NCBI GenBank assembly: GCA_016183655.1
Contig: JACPEH010000012.1
Span: forward strand, 62,001 to 126,000
Reading direction: 5' to 3'
Origin: Rhodocyclales bacterium
GTDB lineage: Bacteria > Pseudomonadota > Gammaproteobacteria > Burkholderiales > Rhodocyclaceae
DNA length: 64,000 bases
Shown piece by piece: positions 9,130 through 18,353 of this stretch. Position 1 is the stretch's first letter. Each line of letters opens with the position of its first letter. The translations under genes were made by a program, and so were the position numbers. The notes beneath the pieces are model-generated. The model searched no databases. It was not told the origin of the DNA and saw only the letters and a list, made by a program, of their open reading frames with translations.

Positions 9130-9435
9130 TCAGGCGGCAGGCGGGGCGCGGGCGCGGGCGCCGGCGAGGAAAACGCGGGCGAAGGAGAGGGCGGCGAAGG
9201 GCGGCGACGCGAAGGTGCCGAGCACCGCCGGCAGCGGCGGCGGGCACGCGGCCGGCGCCGGACCGTCGAGGTCCTGCCCGGCGAGGCAGAGCAGGCAGAC
9301 GTGCGGCGGGTCGACGCCGTCGCCGGCATGGCCGGCGGCATGGGCGAGCATCGCCGCCTGGCCGCAGACGAGGAAGAGCGCCAGCAGACCGAGGCGCAGG
9401 CGGCGCAGCAGGGGCGGCGCGAGGCGGGCGAACAT
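9130..9435 (-). CDS. DUF2946-like small membrane/secreted protein in zinc operon
   Basis: 101 residues from ATG 9435; the start overlaps the stop of the upstream CobW gene (TGATG), so translation is coupled. Residues 10-33 are hydrophobic (RLGLLALFLVCGQAAMLAHAA) and act as a signal anchor. They are followed by HAAGHAGDG, a CxxC pair (HVCLLC) and a Pro/Ala-rich second hydrophobic region. The His-rich and CxxC pattern matches DUF2946 proteins, often found beside metal-uptake outer-membrane genes. A metal-binding or chaperone role is plausible but not shown by sequence. The codon use and GC richness match its neighbours. Confidence 0.65.
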   Translation of the reverse strand: MFARLAPPLLRRLRLGLLALFLVCGQAAMLAHAAGHAGDGVDPPHVCLLCLAGQDLDGPAPAACPPPLPAVLGTFASPPFAALSFARVFLAGARARAPPAA

Positions 9436-10483
9436 CAGGCGTCCGCCGCCGGCGGCTGGCCGCAGAACATGGCGAAGGCTTTCTCGACGTAGTCGCGCGA
9501 GAAGTCGCGGACGATGAAGACCAGCCGCGAGGCATGGTCGTCGTCGGGCCAGGCCGGCAGCGCGGCTTCCGGGTAGCGCACGTGCTGCAAGCAATGGACG
9601 ACGCGCGGCGCCGCCTCGCCGGCGACGGCGACCAGGCCTTTCACGCGCAGGATGCGGTCGCCGCAGGTGGACAGCAGCACGTCGATGGCCTCGGCGAATT
9701 CGCCCCAGGCGAAGGGCTCGGCGAAACGCAGCACGAAGCTATGCACGCGGGTGTCGTGGCGCTCGTGGCGCGCCGGATCGTGCGCTCGTACGCCCGCCCC
9801 GCCGGCGGCACGGACTGCTTCCTCGGCCAGCCAGCGGCGGACGTCGGCGGTCTTCGTGGCCGGGTCGTAGAGGCCGCAGCCGGCCAGTTCCTTCGCCGCC
9901 ACCTCGCCGCGCTGCACCTCGACCTGCGGCGTGCCCGGAGCGAGCGCAGCGAGCCGGGCGCGGATGCGGGCAAGCGTTGCCGCATCGGCGAGGTCGCACT
10001 TGGTCAGCAGCAGGCGGTCGGCCATCGCCACCTGCTTCACCGCCTCGGCGTGCTGCGCCAGCTGGATCTCGGCGTGGGTGACGTCGACCGCGGCGACGAT
10101 GCCGTCGCTGCGGAAGCGCTCGGCGATGAAGAAGTCTTCGAGCAGCGTGTAGATCACCGGCGCCGGATCGGCCAGCCCGGTGGTCTCGACGAGCACCCGC
10201 GAGAACGCCGGAATCTCGCGGCGCAGGCGGCGCATGAAGAGGTTGCGCAAGGCGCGCGCGAGGTCGCCGCGCACGCTGCAGCAGAGACAGCCGGAGTCGA
10301 GCAGGACCAGGTTGTCGTCGACCTTGTCGACCAGGTGGTGGTCGATGCCGATCTCGCCGAACTCGTTGATCAGCACCGCGGCATCGGCCATCGCCGGCTG
10401 CCGCAGCAGATGGTTGAGCAAGGTCGTCTTGCCGGCGCCGAGGAAGCCGGTGAGCACGGTGACCGGAATCTGCCGTGCCGGGT

Positions 10484-10496
<13 letters not shown>
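9435..10496 (-). CDS. CobW/COG0523 G3E GTPase, second copy (zinc metallochaperone family)
   Basis: 353 residues from ATG 10496. Walker A GFLGAGKTTLLNHLL lies near residue 18 and the metal-binding CxCC motif is GCLCCSVRGDL. Also present are ETTGLADPAPV, the guanine-specificity segment LLLTKCDL, and a C-terminal CobW_C domain (HDTRVHSFVLRFAEPF). Zur-controlled COG0523 proteins are thought to carry zinc to essential enzymes when zinc is short. The gene overlaps the end of the first CobW copy by 13 bp and the start of DUF2946 by three bases. The two copies have diverged clearly in their C-terminal halves, so they are not a recent duplication. Confidence 0.9.
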
Positions 10497-11475
<979 letters not shown>

Positions 11476-11479
<4 letters not shown>

Positions 11480-11925
11480 ACGTTGCCCGCGTTGCATTCG
11501 GCGCAGCGGCCGGACAGGTCGAGTTCGGCGCGCGCCAGCGTGAAGCCGCCGGGCAGTTTCGGCGGCCGCGGCGGCGGCGTGTCCAGGCAGAAGACGCGGC
11601 CGCAGGTCTCGCAGCGGAAATGCACATGGCCGTGATGGGTGCCGCCGCCGGCCAGCGAGAAGCGCCAGACGCGCCGCTCGTCGACGCGCTTCACGGCGAG
11701 GCCGGATTCGACCAGCCAGTCGAGCACACGGTAGAGCGTCACCCGGTCGAGGCTGTCGGCGCCCAGCACGGCCTCGATGTCCTGGTGCGACAGCGGCGCC
11801 GGCGCCGCGGAGAGCAGTTCGAGGACGCGTATGCGCGCCGGCGTCGCGCGCGCACCGGTGGCGCGGATGCGCTCGGCGAGGGCGTCAGCGACGGCAGCGG
11901 GGGAGGCAGGCGAGATGTCCGGCAT
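11476..11925 (-). CDS. zur: Fur-family zinc uptake regulator (Zur-like)
   Basis: 149 residues. The N-terminal winged helix (about 10-85) includes TPARIRVLELL and the recognition-helix region DRVTLYRVLDWLVE. The metal-binding part carries HHGHVHFRCETCGRVFCL, with the regulatory histidines and a CxxC, and a second structural pair CAEC close to the C terminus. This is the usual Zn-site layout of Fur proteins. The family name alone would allow Fur, Mur or PerR; Zur is inferred from the genes it precedes. It heads an eight-gene minus-strand run with overlaps or short gaps. Its promoter ends only nine bases before the ATG, so the mRNA may be nearly leaderless. Confidence 0.85.
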
Positions 11926-11933
11926 GGCGCCGG

Positions 11934-11962
11934 ATTAGATCACAGGCGGAGGGCAGATGCAA
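11934..11962 (-). promoter_or_regulatory. Promoter of the zinc operon
   Basis: On the minus strand TTGCAT is followed by exactly 17 bp and TCTAAT, a good sigma-70 match. The predicted transcription start falls within a few bases of the regulator's ATG at 11925. No other convincing promoter was seen in the two internal gaps (7542-7618 and 9068-9129), so all eight genes may depend on it. Confidence 0.65.
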
Positions 11963-11972
11963 CCGAGTTGCA
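11958..11972. promoter_or_regulatory. 15-bp palindromic operator, probable Zur box
   Basis: TGCAAC-CGA-GTTGCA is a perfect inverted repeat with a 3-bp centre that covers the -35 hexamer of the zinc operon promoter. This is where a repressor would block RNA polymerase. That the Fur-family product binds it is inferred from position only. Confidence 0.6.
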
Positions 11973-12007
11973 AAAGACGAGCCGATCGGCGCCGCCACAG
12001 GCCGCGT

Positions 12008-13207
12008 TCAGTCGGCCTGCACGAGCAGCCCCTTCAGGTATTCGCCCTCGGGAAAATGCAGCGCCACCGGATGGTCCGGACCGGCCGACAGCCGCTGCAG
12101 GATGCGCGCGTCGCGCCCGGCATCGACCGCCGCCCCGGCGACGATCTTCTGGAACAGTTCCAGTCCGATGCCGCCGGAGCACGAATAGGTGAGCAGGTAG
12201 CCGCCCGGGTTGAGCAGGCGGAAGCCGAGCAGGTTGATGTCCTTGTAGGCGCGCGCCGCGCGTTCGGCATGCGCCGCCGACGGGGCGAACTTGGGCGGGT
12301 CGAGGACGATCAGGTCGAACTTGCGGTTTTCCTTGCGGAACACGCGCAGCGCGTCGAAGACGTCGGCCTCCAGCCACTCGGCGCGGGTCGCGTCGAGTTG
12401 CGGGTTCAGTGCCAGGTTGGCGCGCGCGCCGGCCAGCGCCGGCCCGGAGGAGTCGATCGAGAGCACGCTGGCGGCGCCGCCGGCCAGCGCCTGCAGCGAA
12501 AAGCCGCCGGTGTAGCAGAAGCAGTTGAGCACCGACTTGCCGCCGGCGAGCGCCCGCGTCAGCAGCCGGTTGTCGCGCTGGTCGAGGTAGAAGCCGGTCT
12601 TGTGGCCGCCGACGACGTCGACGCCCAGACGGACGCCGTTCTCGTCGATCGACAGCGCGCCGGCGTCACCCTGCGGCGCCTCGCCATGCACCCAGCCGGT
12701 GATCGGTTCCAGCCCTTCGAGCTTGCGCACGTCGGAATCGGAGCGTTCGTAGATGCGGGCGACGCCGGTGGCCTTGACCAGCGCACCGACGATCGCGCGC
12801 CGCCACTTGTCCGGGCCGGCGGCGGTCAGCTGCAGGCAGAGGGTGTAGCCGTAGCGGTCGGCGATGACGCCGGGCAGGCCGTCCGACTCGCCGTGCAGGA
12901 GGCGCATGCCGTCCTGGCCGGCGAGCTGCGGCATCGCCTGGCGGCGGGCGACGGCGGCGGCGACACGGCGCTTGAAGAAGGCATCGTCGATGGTCTCGTC
13001 GGCGTCGAAGCTCCACACGCGGGCACGGATCTGCGAGTGCGGGCTCCACGCCGCCTTGGCCAGGTGGCGGCCGTTGGCGTCGACGACCTCGACCGTGTCG
13101 CCGGGACGGGCACGGCCGTCGAGGCGTTCGACCGAACCTTCGAAGATCCAGGGATGGCGGCGGAACAGCGAGCGTTCCTTGCCGGGCTTCAGAATGAGTT
13201 GCGTCAT
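12008..13207 (-). CDS. rlmI: 23S rRNA m5C1962 methyltransferase RlmI
   Basis: 399 residues from ATG 13207 (MTQLILKPGKERSLF); the track extends 41 codons further without homology. An N-terminal PUA domain (about 1-75, HPWIFEGSVERLDG) is followed by an EEHxD-like strand region and a Rossmann SAM-methyltransferase core. The core carries VLNCFCYTGGFSLQAL near 220, DLIVLDPPKF near 295 and the catalytic-cysteine segment TYSCSGG near 345. RlmI methylates C5 of C1962 in 23S rRNA, using SAM. The short intergenic stretch at its 3' end holds the zinc operon operator, so the two transcription units are read in the same direction but look separate. Confidence 0.92.
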   Translation of the reverse strand: MTQLILKPGKERSLFRRHPWIFEGSVERLDGRARPGDTVEVVDANGRHLAKAAWSPHSQIRARVWSFDADETIDDAFFKRRVAAAVARRQAMPQLAGQDGMRLLHGESDGLPGVIADRYGYTLCLQLTAAGPDKWRRAIVGALVKATGVARIYERSDSDVRKLEGLEPITGWVHGEAPQGDAGALSIDENGVRLGVDVVGGHKTGFYLDQRDNRLLTRALAGGKSVLNCFCYTGGFSLQALAGGAASVLSIDSSGPALAGARANLALNPQLDATRAEWLEADVFDALRVFRKENRKFDLIVLDPPKFAPSAAHAERAARAYKDINLLGFRLLNPGGYLLTYSCSGGIGLELFQKIVAGAAVDAGRDARILQRLSAGPDHPVALHFPEGEYLKGLLVQAD

Positions 13208-13503
13208 GATGGCCGGCATTTTACGCTGCCGGCGACAGCCCTTGGGGAGAAGCGCCATCGACGACGCCGCAGCGCCGCCGCCAAGCGCGAGTTGGCCGAC
13301 ACTGAACCGTCCCCCCTCGCACTTGTCCAACCCGACGCCGGAATGGCAGCCCGCAACCGGGGCCTACCGGCATAGCCCACGCATTCAGGCTCCGCGGAGC
13401 ATGAAACGCACGGCAGACGGCGATAGGCGCCGTCGCCAGATCGCAACCAGGCTCGCCCGGCAGGCGCCAAGGCAATGATTCCGGCGAGGTTCCACGGGAG
13501 AAA

Positions 13504-14166
13504 ATGATGGCACTCCACATTGGCGACACTGCGCCCGACTTTACGGCCGAGACGACGGAAGGAACGATCCGCTTCCACGAATGGATCGGCGACGGCTGGG
13601 CGATCCTGTTCTCGCACCCGAAGGATTTCACCCCGGTGTGCACGACCGAGCTGGGCTACATGGCAAAACTCATACCCGAGTTCGAAAAGCGCCACTGCAA
13701 GGTGATCGGGCTCAGCGTCGACTCGGTCGAAGACCATCGGCGCTGGTCCAAGGACATCGAGGAAACCCAGGGCGCCGCGATCTGCTACCCGCTGATCGGC
13801 GACACCGACCTCGCCATCGCCAAGCTCTACGACATGCTCCCGGCGAGCGCCGGCGGCAGCGCTGGCGAGCGCACGGCGGCCGACAACTTCACGGTGCGCT
13901 CGGTGTTCGTGATCGGCCCCGACAAGAAGATCAAGCTGATGCTCACTTACCCGATGAGCACCGGCCGCAACTTCGACGAGATCCTGCGCGTCCTCGATTC
14001 GATCGAGCTGACCGACAAGTTCAAGGTGGCAACGCCGGTCAACTGGCACGAAGGCGAGGATGTGATCATCGTTCCGGCGGTCAAGGACGACGAAGCGCAC
14101 GAGCGCTTCCCCGAGGGCTGGCAGGCACCGAAGCCGTATCTGCGGATCGTACGGCAGCCGCACTGA
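13504..14166 (+). CDS. 1-Cys peroxiredoxin (Prx6 family)
   Basis: 220 residues, typical for the Prx6/AhpC-like 1-Cys group, which reduces H2O2 and alkyl hydroperoxides in the cytoplasm. The peroxidatic site is SHPKDFTPVCTTELG with Cys near residue 48. The resolving Cys of 2-Cys enzymes is missing, and the long C-terminal domain (DVIIVPAVKDDEAHERFPEGW) is the Prx6 hallmark. GGGAGAA lies a few bases before the ATG pair at 13504/13507; either could start. The 296 bp upstream (13208-13503), between this gene and divergent rlmI, hold no gene I can support, only a weak GC-rich hairpin near 13415. Confidence 0.92.
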   Translation: MMALHIGDTAPDFTAETTEGTIRFHEWIGDGWAILFSHPKDFTPVCTTELGYMAKLIPEFEKRHCKVIGLSVDSVEDHRRWSKDIEETQGAAICYPLIGDTDLAIAKLYDMLPASAGGSAGERTAADNFTVRSVFVIGPDKKIKLMLTYPMSTGRNFDEILRVLDSIELTDKFKVATPVNWHEGEDVIIVPAVKDDEAHERFPEGWQAPKPYLRIVRQPH

Positions 14167-14197
14167 AATCCCGCTCGACCAGGCGGCTCAAACAGAC

Positions 14198-14215
14198 GGG
14201 GCAATCAATTGCCCC
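14198..14215. terminator. Convergent-gene hairpin (terminator-like, no U tract)
   Basis: GGGGCAAT-CA-ATTGCCCC is a perfect 8-bp inverted repeat between the convergent peroxiredoxin and xerC genes. It has no run of T on either side, so it may act as a bidirectional 3'-end barrier or need Rho. Confidence 0.4.
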
Positions 14216-14224
14216 ATCCGCACG

Positions 14225-15127
14225 CTAATCCTTCTTCTTCGCGCGCGGATGCGCCGTGTCGTAGACCTTGGCCAGATGCTGGAAATCGAGGTGGGTATAG
14301 ACCTGCGTCGAGGCGATGCTGGCATGGCCGAGCATTTCCTGTACCGCGCGCAGGTCGCCCGAGGACTGCAGCACGTGCGAGGCGAAGGAGTGGCGCAGCA
14401 TGTGCGGATGCACGTGCGTCGGCAGGCCGAGCAGCAGCGCCCGGCGCTTGAGGCGGGCCTCGATCATGCGCACGGAGAGGCGGGTTCCGTTCTTGCCGAG
14501 GAACAGCGCCGGCTCGTCCGGCGCGGCGGCCTTGAGCAATTCACCGCGCCGTACCGCCCAGGCGGCCAGCGCCGCGCGCGCCTTGGCGCCAACGGGAACG
14601 ATGCGCGTCTTGCTGCGCTTGCCGAGGACGCGGATTTCGCCGGCGGCGACGTCGTCGAGACAGCCGACATCGAGCCCGGCCAGTTCGGAGAGACGCAGGC
14701 CGGAGGAATAGAACAGCTCGAAGATCGCCTGGTCGCGTAGTGAGAGGACGTCGTTGCCGGTGCTTTCCAGCAGCGCGCCGGCCTCGTCCGGCGACAGCGA
14801 GCGCGGCAGGGCCTTCGGGCTCTTCGGCGGACGCACGCCGGCGACCGGGTTCTGCGCCGCCTCGCCGCGCAGCCCCAACCAGCGGTAGAAACCGCGCCAG
14901 GCGGAGAGCACCCGCGCCAGCGTACGGCCGGACAGGCCGCGGCCGTGCAGCTGGGCGAGGAAACGGCGGATCTGGTGGGTCTGCAGGTCGGCCAGCGGCG
15001 TCGTCGCCGCCAGTTCGACGAGCAACGCCAGGTCGCGCCGGTAGGCGGCTATCGTATGCGCCGACTGCCGGCGCTGGCCGGCGAGTTCGGCGAGCCAGGC
15101 GTCGATCGGCCCGGCAGTGTCGCTCAT
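14225..15127 (-). CDS. xerC: Tyrosine recombinase XerC
   Basis: 300 residues from ATG 15127. The N-terminal SAM-like core-binding domain (about 1-85) is followed by the catalytic domain. The active-site set is readable: Arg in SSGLRLSEL, Lys in LGKRSKTR, HxxR in HMLRHSFASH, His/Trp-position His in MLGHASIASTQVYTH and the nucleophile Tyr in VYTH. XerC, with XerD, resolves chromosome dimers at dif. The start overlaps the DUF484 stop by four bases (ATGA); the dapF-DUF484-xerC order is the common betaproteobacterial arrangement. No dif-like site or integron feature is seen here. Confidence 0.95.
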   Translation of the reverse strand: MSDTAGPIDAWLAELAGQRRQSAHTIAAYRRDLALLVELAATTPLADLQTHQIRRFLAQLHGRGLSGRTLARVLSAWRGFYRWLGLRGEAAQNPVAGVRPPKSPKALPRSLSPDEAGALLESTGNDVLSLRDQAIFELFYSSGLRLSELAGLDVGCLDDVAAGEIRVLGKRSKTRIVPVGAKARAALAAWAVRRGELLKAAAPDEPALFLGKNGTRLSVRMIEARLKRRALLLGLPTHVHPHMLRHSFASHVLQSSGDLRAVQEMLGHASIASTQVYTHLDFQHLAKVYDTAHPRAKKKD

Positions 15128-15786
15128 GCGGTTTTCAGCGTGCGGGCGATCGCCGCCGAGGCCATGTCGCCGAGGCGTTCCAGGTAAACGGTGCCCATCC
15201 CGGCGTAGAAGCGCTCGACATCGTAGGCGCCGAGCGCGACGATGCCGATCGTGCCGCCGCCGCTCTTCAGCGCGATCAGCGCCTGCGAGCGGATGTTCAG
15301 CGAAGCCTCGCCGAACCAGGTCGAGGTCTCGAAGCCGGCGGTCGAGCCGCAGTAGGGGTGCTTCAGCGTTTCGGCATAGACCTGCAGTTCCTGGCTGACG
15401 GCGGCGAATTCCGGCAGCGCCTCCAGCTCGCCGGCGGGCAGGCTCCACAGGCGGACGGCGACCTCGGGAATCGCGAAGTCCTCGCGCAGGTGGTAGCCGA
15501 GCGTGTGCATCACCGCCGGGAAGGTATAGGCCGAGATCAGCGCGACGGCGAGGCGGTGCATCTTGTCGCTGATCGCGTCGTTCTCCTCGCCGAAGCCGAT
15601 CAGCTCGCCGAGCTTGGCTTCGAGCTGGCGGTTCTTGTCGCGCAGCGTCAGCATCTGCCGCTCGGTGATCGAGATTGCGCGCGCGCCGTGCGGGTGCGGG
15701 ATGGCGATCTGCGCCATCAGGTCGGCGTACTGCTCGAAGAACTGCGGATTGTTCTGCAGGTAATGCGCGACTTCGTCGGCTCTCAT
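15124..15786 (-). CDS. DUF484 family protein
   Basis: 220 residues matching the DUF484 family, which is found almost always between dapF and xerC. The N-terminal helix (EVAHYLQNNPQFFEQYADLMAQ) and the coiled segment ITERQMLTLRDKNRQLEAKLGELI precede a GAF-like alpha/beta domain (about 85-215) ending GAYDVERFYAGMGTVYLERLGDM. The fold suggests ligand or protein binding; the true role is not known. It overlaps xerC and follows dapF after 26 bp. Confidence 0.9.
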   Translation of the reverse strand: MRADEVAHYLQNNPQFFEQYADLMAQIAIPHPHGARAISITERQMLTLRDKNRQLEAKLGELIGFGEENDAISDKMHRLAVALISAYTFPAVMHTLGYHLREDFAIPEVAVRLWSLPAGELEALPEFAAVSQELQVYAETLKHPYCGSTAGFETSTWFGEASLNIRSQALIALKSGGGTIGIVALGAYDVERFYAGMGTVYLERLGDMASAAIARTLKTA

Positions 15787-15812
15787 GGTGGGTTCTCTCT
15801 GCTTTCCGGTTT

Positions 15813-16643
15813 CTAGAGGTCGATTTCGCTGGAGAAGACGGTGACCGCCGGGCCTGTCATCAGCACCGGCGTGCCGGGGCCGCCCCAGGCGATGTTCAGT
15901 TCGCCGCCGCGGGTTTCGACGCGCACCGGCGAGTCGAGCAGGCCGCGGGCGATGCCGGCGACGACTGCGGCGCAGGCGCCGGTGCCGCAGGCCAACGTCT
16001 CGCCGGCGCCGCGTTCAAAGACGCGCAGGCGGATCGCATGGCGGTCGAGCACCTGCATGAAGCCGGCGTTGACGCGCTGCGGGAAGCGCGGGTGCGACTC
16101 GATCTGCGGCCCCTCCTGCGCCACCGGCGCGCGTTCGGTGTCGGCGACCACCTGCACGGCGTGCGGGTTGCCCATCGAGACCGCGGTGATCATCACCGCG
16201 CGGTCGCCGACCTGCAGCGGCTGCACGACGTCGGCGACCGGGCTGACGAAGGGGATGCGCTCGGGTTCGAACACCGGCACGCCCATGTCGACGGTGACCA
16301 GCCCGTTCGCTTCCAGCTTCGGCGCGATGACGCCGCTCATCGTCTCGACGCGGATCTCGGTCTTCCCGGTCAGCCCCTGCTCGTGCACGAAGCGGACGAA
16401 GCAGCGGGCGCCGTTGCCGCACTGCTCGACCTCGCCGCCGTCGGCGTTGAAGATGCGGTAGCGAAAATCGACGCCGGGCTGCTGCGCCGGTTCGACGAGC
16501 AGGATCTGGTCGCAGCCGACGCCGAAGTGGCGGTCGGCGAGGTGGCGCAGCTGCTCGGGCGTGAGCGCAACGGACTGGCGGACGCCGTCGAGGACGACGA
16601 AGTCGTTGCCGAGACCGTGCATCTTGGAGAACTTCAGTTTCAT
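15813..16643 (-). CDS. dapF: Diaminopimelate epimerase
   Basis: 276 residues from ATG 16643 ([15 protein letters not shown]). DapF converts LL- to meso-diaminopimelate, for lysine and peptidoglycan synthesis. The two catalytic cysteines are seen: one in [11 protein letters not shown] near residue 75, the other in [14 protein letters not shown] near 218. Glycine-rich substrate-binding segments FNADGGEVE and VSMGNPHAV are also present. The start overlaps the GNAT gene stop by four bases (ATGA). No defect seen. Confidence 0.96.
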   Translation of the reverse strand: MKLKFSKMHGLGNDFVVLDGVRQSVALTPEQLRHLADRHFGVGCDQILLVEPAQQPGVDFRYRIFNADGGEVEQCGNGARCFVRFVHEQGLTGKTEIRVETMSGVIAPKLEANGLVTVDMGVPVFEPERIPFVSPVADVVQPLQVGDRAVMITAVSMGNPHAVQVVADTERAPVAQEGPQIESHPRFPQRVNAGFMQVLDRHAIRLRVFERGAGETLACGTGACAAVVAGIARGLLDSPVRVETRGGELNIAWGGPGTPVLMTGPAVTVFSSEIDL

Positions 16644-17155
16644 GGGGTCGCCTGCGGGATGGATCGCGCCATTATAAAGTCGTCCATGACGAATCCGCCG
16701 CCGATATCGACGCGCACCGATTCGCGCACGGCGAAGCCGCTTTTCTCGTAGGCGGCAATGGCGCGGGCGTTCTGCTTGTTGACGGCGAGGATCAGCGTGT
16801 CGCAGCCGGCGGCCCGGCCGTGGTCGAGCACGCGCGCGATCAGCGCGCCGCCGATGCCGCCGCGCTGGCGGGCGGGATGCACGTAGAGCTTGTCGAGCTT
16901 GAGTTCGCCGGCAACGCCGCTCAGGTAGCACGACGAAAAGCCGGCGCGCTCGCCGTCGACGACGGCCTGATCCCACCAGTAGCCCGGCGCCGCCAGCTCG
17001 TCGAGCAGGCGCGGCGCGTTGTAGCGCTGGGCGAGCATGTAGTCGATCTGCGCCGGGGTGATGATGTCGGCGTAGGCCGACTGCCAGATCTCGCGGGCGA
17101 GGGCGGCGATGGCGTCGACGTCGGCGGGGCGGACGGGCTGGATGGCAAGGGTCAT
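16640..17155 (-). CDS. GNAT family N-acetyltransferase
   Basis: 171 residues from ATG 17155 ([24 protein letters not shown]). The acetyl-CoA binding motif A is [23 protein letters not shown], with the Q/RxxGxG/A signature, followed by motif B around [17 protein letters not shown]. The ORF track extends it upstream into Ser/Arg-rich shadow sequence, which I reject. Its target cannot be told; the family acetylates amines of small molecules, tRNA or protein N-termini. It is translationally coupled to dapF. Confidence 0.85.
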   Translation of the reverse strand: MTLAIQPVRPADVDAIAALAREIWQSAYADIITPAQIDYMLAQRYNAPRLLDELAAPGYWWDQAVVDGERAGFSSCYLSGVAGELKLDKLYVHPARQRGGIGGALIARVLDHGRAAGCDTLILAVNKQNARAIAAYEKSGFAVRESVRVDIGGGFVMDDFIMARSIPQATP

Positions 17156-17247
17156 GGCGCGGCAGTCGGAAGCGGCGAAGCGGAAATTATCCGTTGCCGG
17201 CGTCATTGCGGCAATTCGCCGTTCCCTCGTCGCCCACTTCCCGTCGT

Positions 17248-17277
17248 TTGACCCCGGCGGCGCGGGCGGGGGATACT
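17248..17277 (+). promoter_or_regulatory. Putative promoter before the first acyltransferase of the LPS cluster
   Basis: TTGACC, 18-bp spacer, GATACT, about 42 bp before the ATG at 17319 and in the gap between divergent transcription units. The -35 is strong and the -10 moderate. Confidence 0.45.
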
Positions 17278-17318
17278 TCGGCCTCCGCCGAATTCTTGAT
17301 TGCCCTCCCGTTTTCGCC

Positions 17319-18245
17319 ATGCTTTCCCGCGCCGCCGTCGCCCTCCTCTGGCTGCTGCATTTCCTGCCGCTGCCGCTGCTGGCGCCGATCGGCCGCGGCC
17401 TGGGCGCGCTGCTCCACCGGTTCGCGCAGAAACGGCGGCACATCGTCCGCGTCAACCTGGCGCTGTGCTTCCCCGAACTCGACGAGGCCGCGCGCGAGGC
17501 GCTGGTGCGCCGCCACTTCGCCGTGCTGGGACGCAGCATGCTCGAACGCAGCCTGTTCTGGTGGGCCTCGCGCGGGCGGCTGCAGCGGCTGATCCGGGTC
17601 GTCGGCGACGACAAGGTGCGCACCTTGCAGGCGGCCGGCCGGCCGGTGCTGCTGCTGGCGCCGCATTTCGTCGGGCTCGACGCCGGCGGCGTCGCGGTGA
17701 CGATGCGCTTCGACATCGTCAGCATCTACGCCGAGCAGAGCGACCCGGTCTTCGACCGCCTGCTGCTCGCCGGCCGCAGCCGCTTCGGCGACCAGCAGCT
17801 GCTGTCGCGCGCCGACGGCCCGCGCGCGACGGTCAAGGCGATGAAGGCCGGCCGCCCGTTCTACTACCTGCCGGACATGGACTTCCGGACGAAGGACGCC
17901 ATTTTCGCCCCGTTCTTCGGCGTTCCGGCCTGGACCATCACCGGCCTCTCCCGCCTGTCGCGGCTGGCCGGCGCAGCGGTGGTGCCCTGCGTGACGCGGA
18001 TGCTGCCGGGCAGCGCCGGCTACGAGGTGAGCTTCGGCGACGCCTGGGAAAACTTCCCGACCGACGACGCCGAGGCCGACACGCGGCGCATGAACGAATG
18101 GCTGGAAGCGGTTGTGCGCACGATGCCGGAGCAGTACTACTGGGTGCACCGCCGCTTCAAGACACGGCCGGCGGGCGAGGAACGGCCGTACCGGGTCAAG
18201 GACCCGCAGACCCTCGCCGCCCGCCGCCACAAACCGGATGCTTGA
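17319..18245 (+). CDS. Lipid A lysophospholipid acyltransferase (LpxL/HtrB family), copy 1
   Basis: 308 residues from ATG 17319. It has one N-terminal membrane segment (AVALLWLLHFLPLPLLAPI) and an LPLAT acyltransferase domain with the HX4D motif in LAPHFVGLDAG near residue 113. Further family segments are GRPFYYLPDMDF, FGVPAWTITGLSRLSRLAGAAVVP and the C-terminal QYYWVHRRFKTRP. Such enzymes add secondary acyl chains to Kdo2-lipid A at the inner membrane. A second, more distant family member sits at the other end of the cluster (34771-35640), on the opposite strand. Which acyl position each fills is not readable from sequence. Confidence 0.9.
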   Translation: MLSRAAVALLWLLHFLPLPLLAPIGRGLGALLHRFAQKRRHIVRVNLALCFPELDEAAREALVRRHFAVLGRSMLERSLFWWASRGRLQRLIRVVGDDKVRTLQAAGRPVLLLAPHFVGLDAGGVAVTMRFDIVSIYAEQSDPVFDRLLLAGRSRFGDQQLLSRADGPRATVKAMKAGRPFYYLPDMDFRTKDAIFAPFFGVPAWTITGLSRLSRLAGAAVVPCVTRMLPGSAGYEVSFGDAWENFPTDDAEADTRRMNEWLEAVVRTMPEQYYWVHRRFKTRPAGEERPYRVKDPQTLAARRHKPDA

Positions 18246-18353
18246 GCCAAGCATCTGATTCTCCGAAGATTGCGGCCGGGAAGGTATACTTGCGCGTTTG
18301 GCGCGGGCCCCTCCCCGTTAAGGCCCCGCCCCCTGACTGCAAGAGACCCGACC

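Noticed and set aside
14225-15127. Integrase of a mobile element or integron
   Set aside because: Sequence and the dapF-DUF484-xerC context fit the housekeeping XerC; no attachment sites or cassettes are seen.
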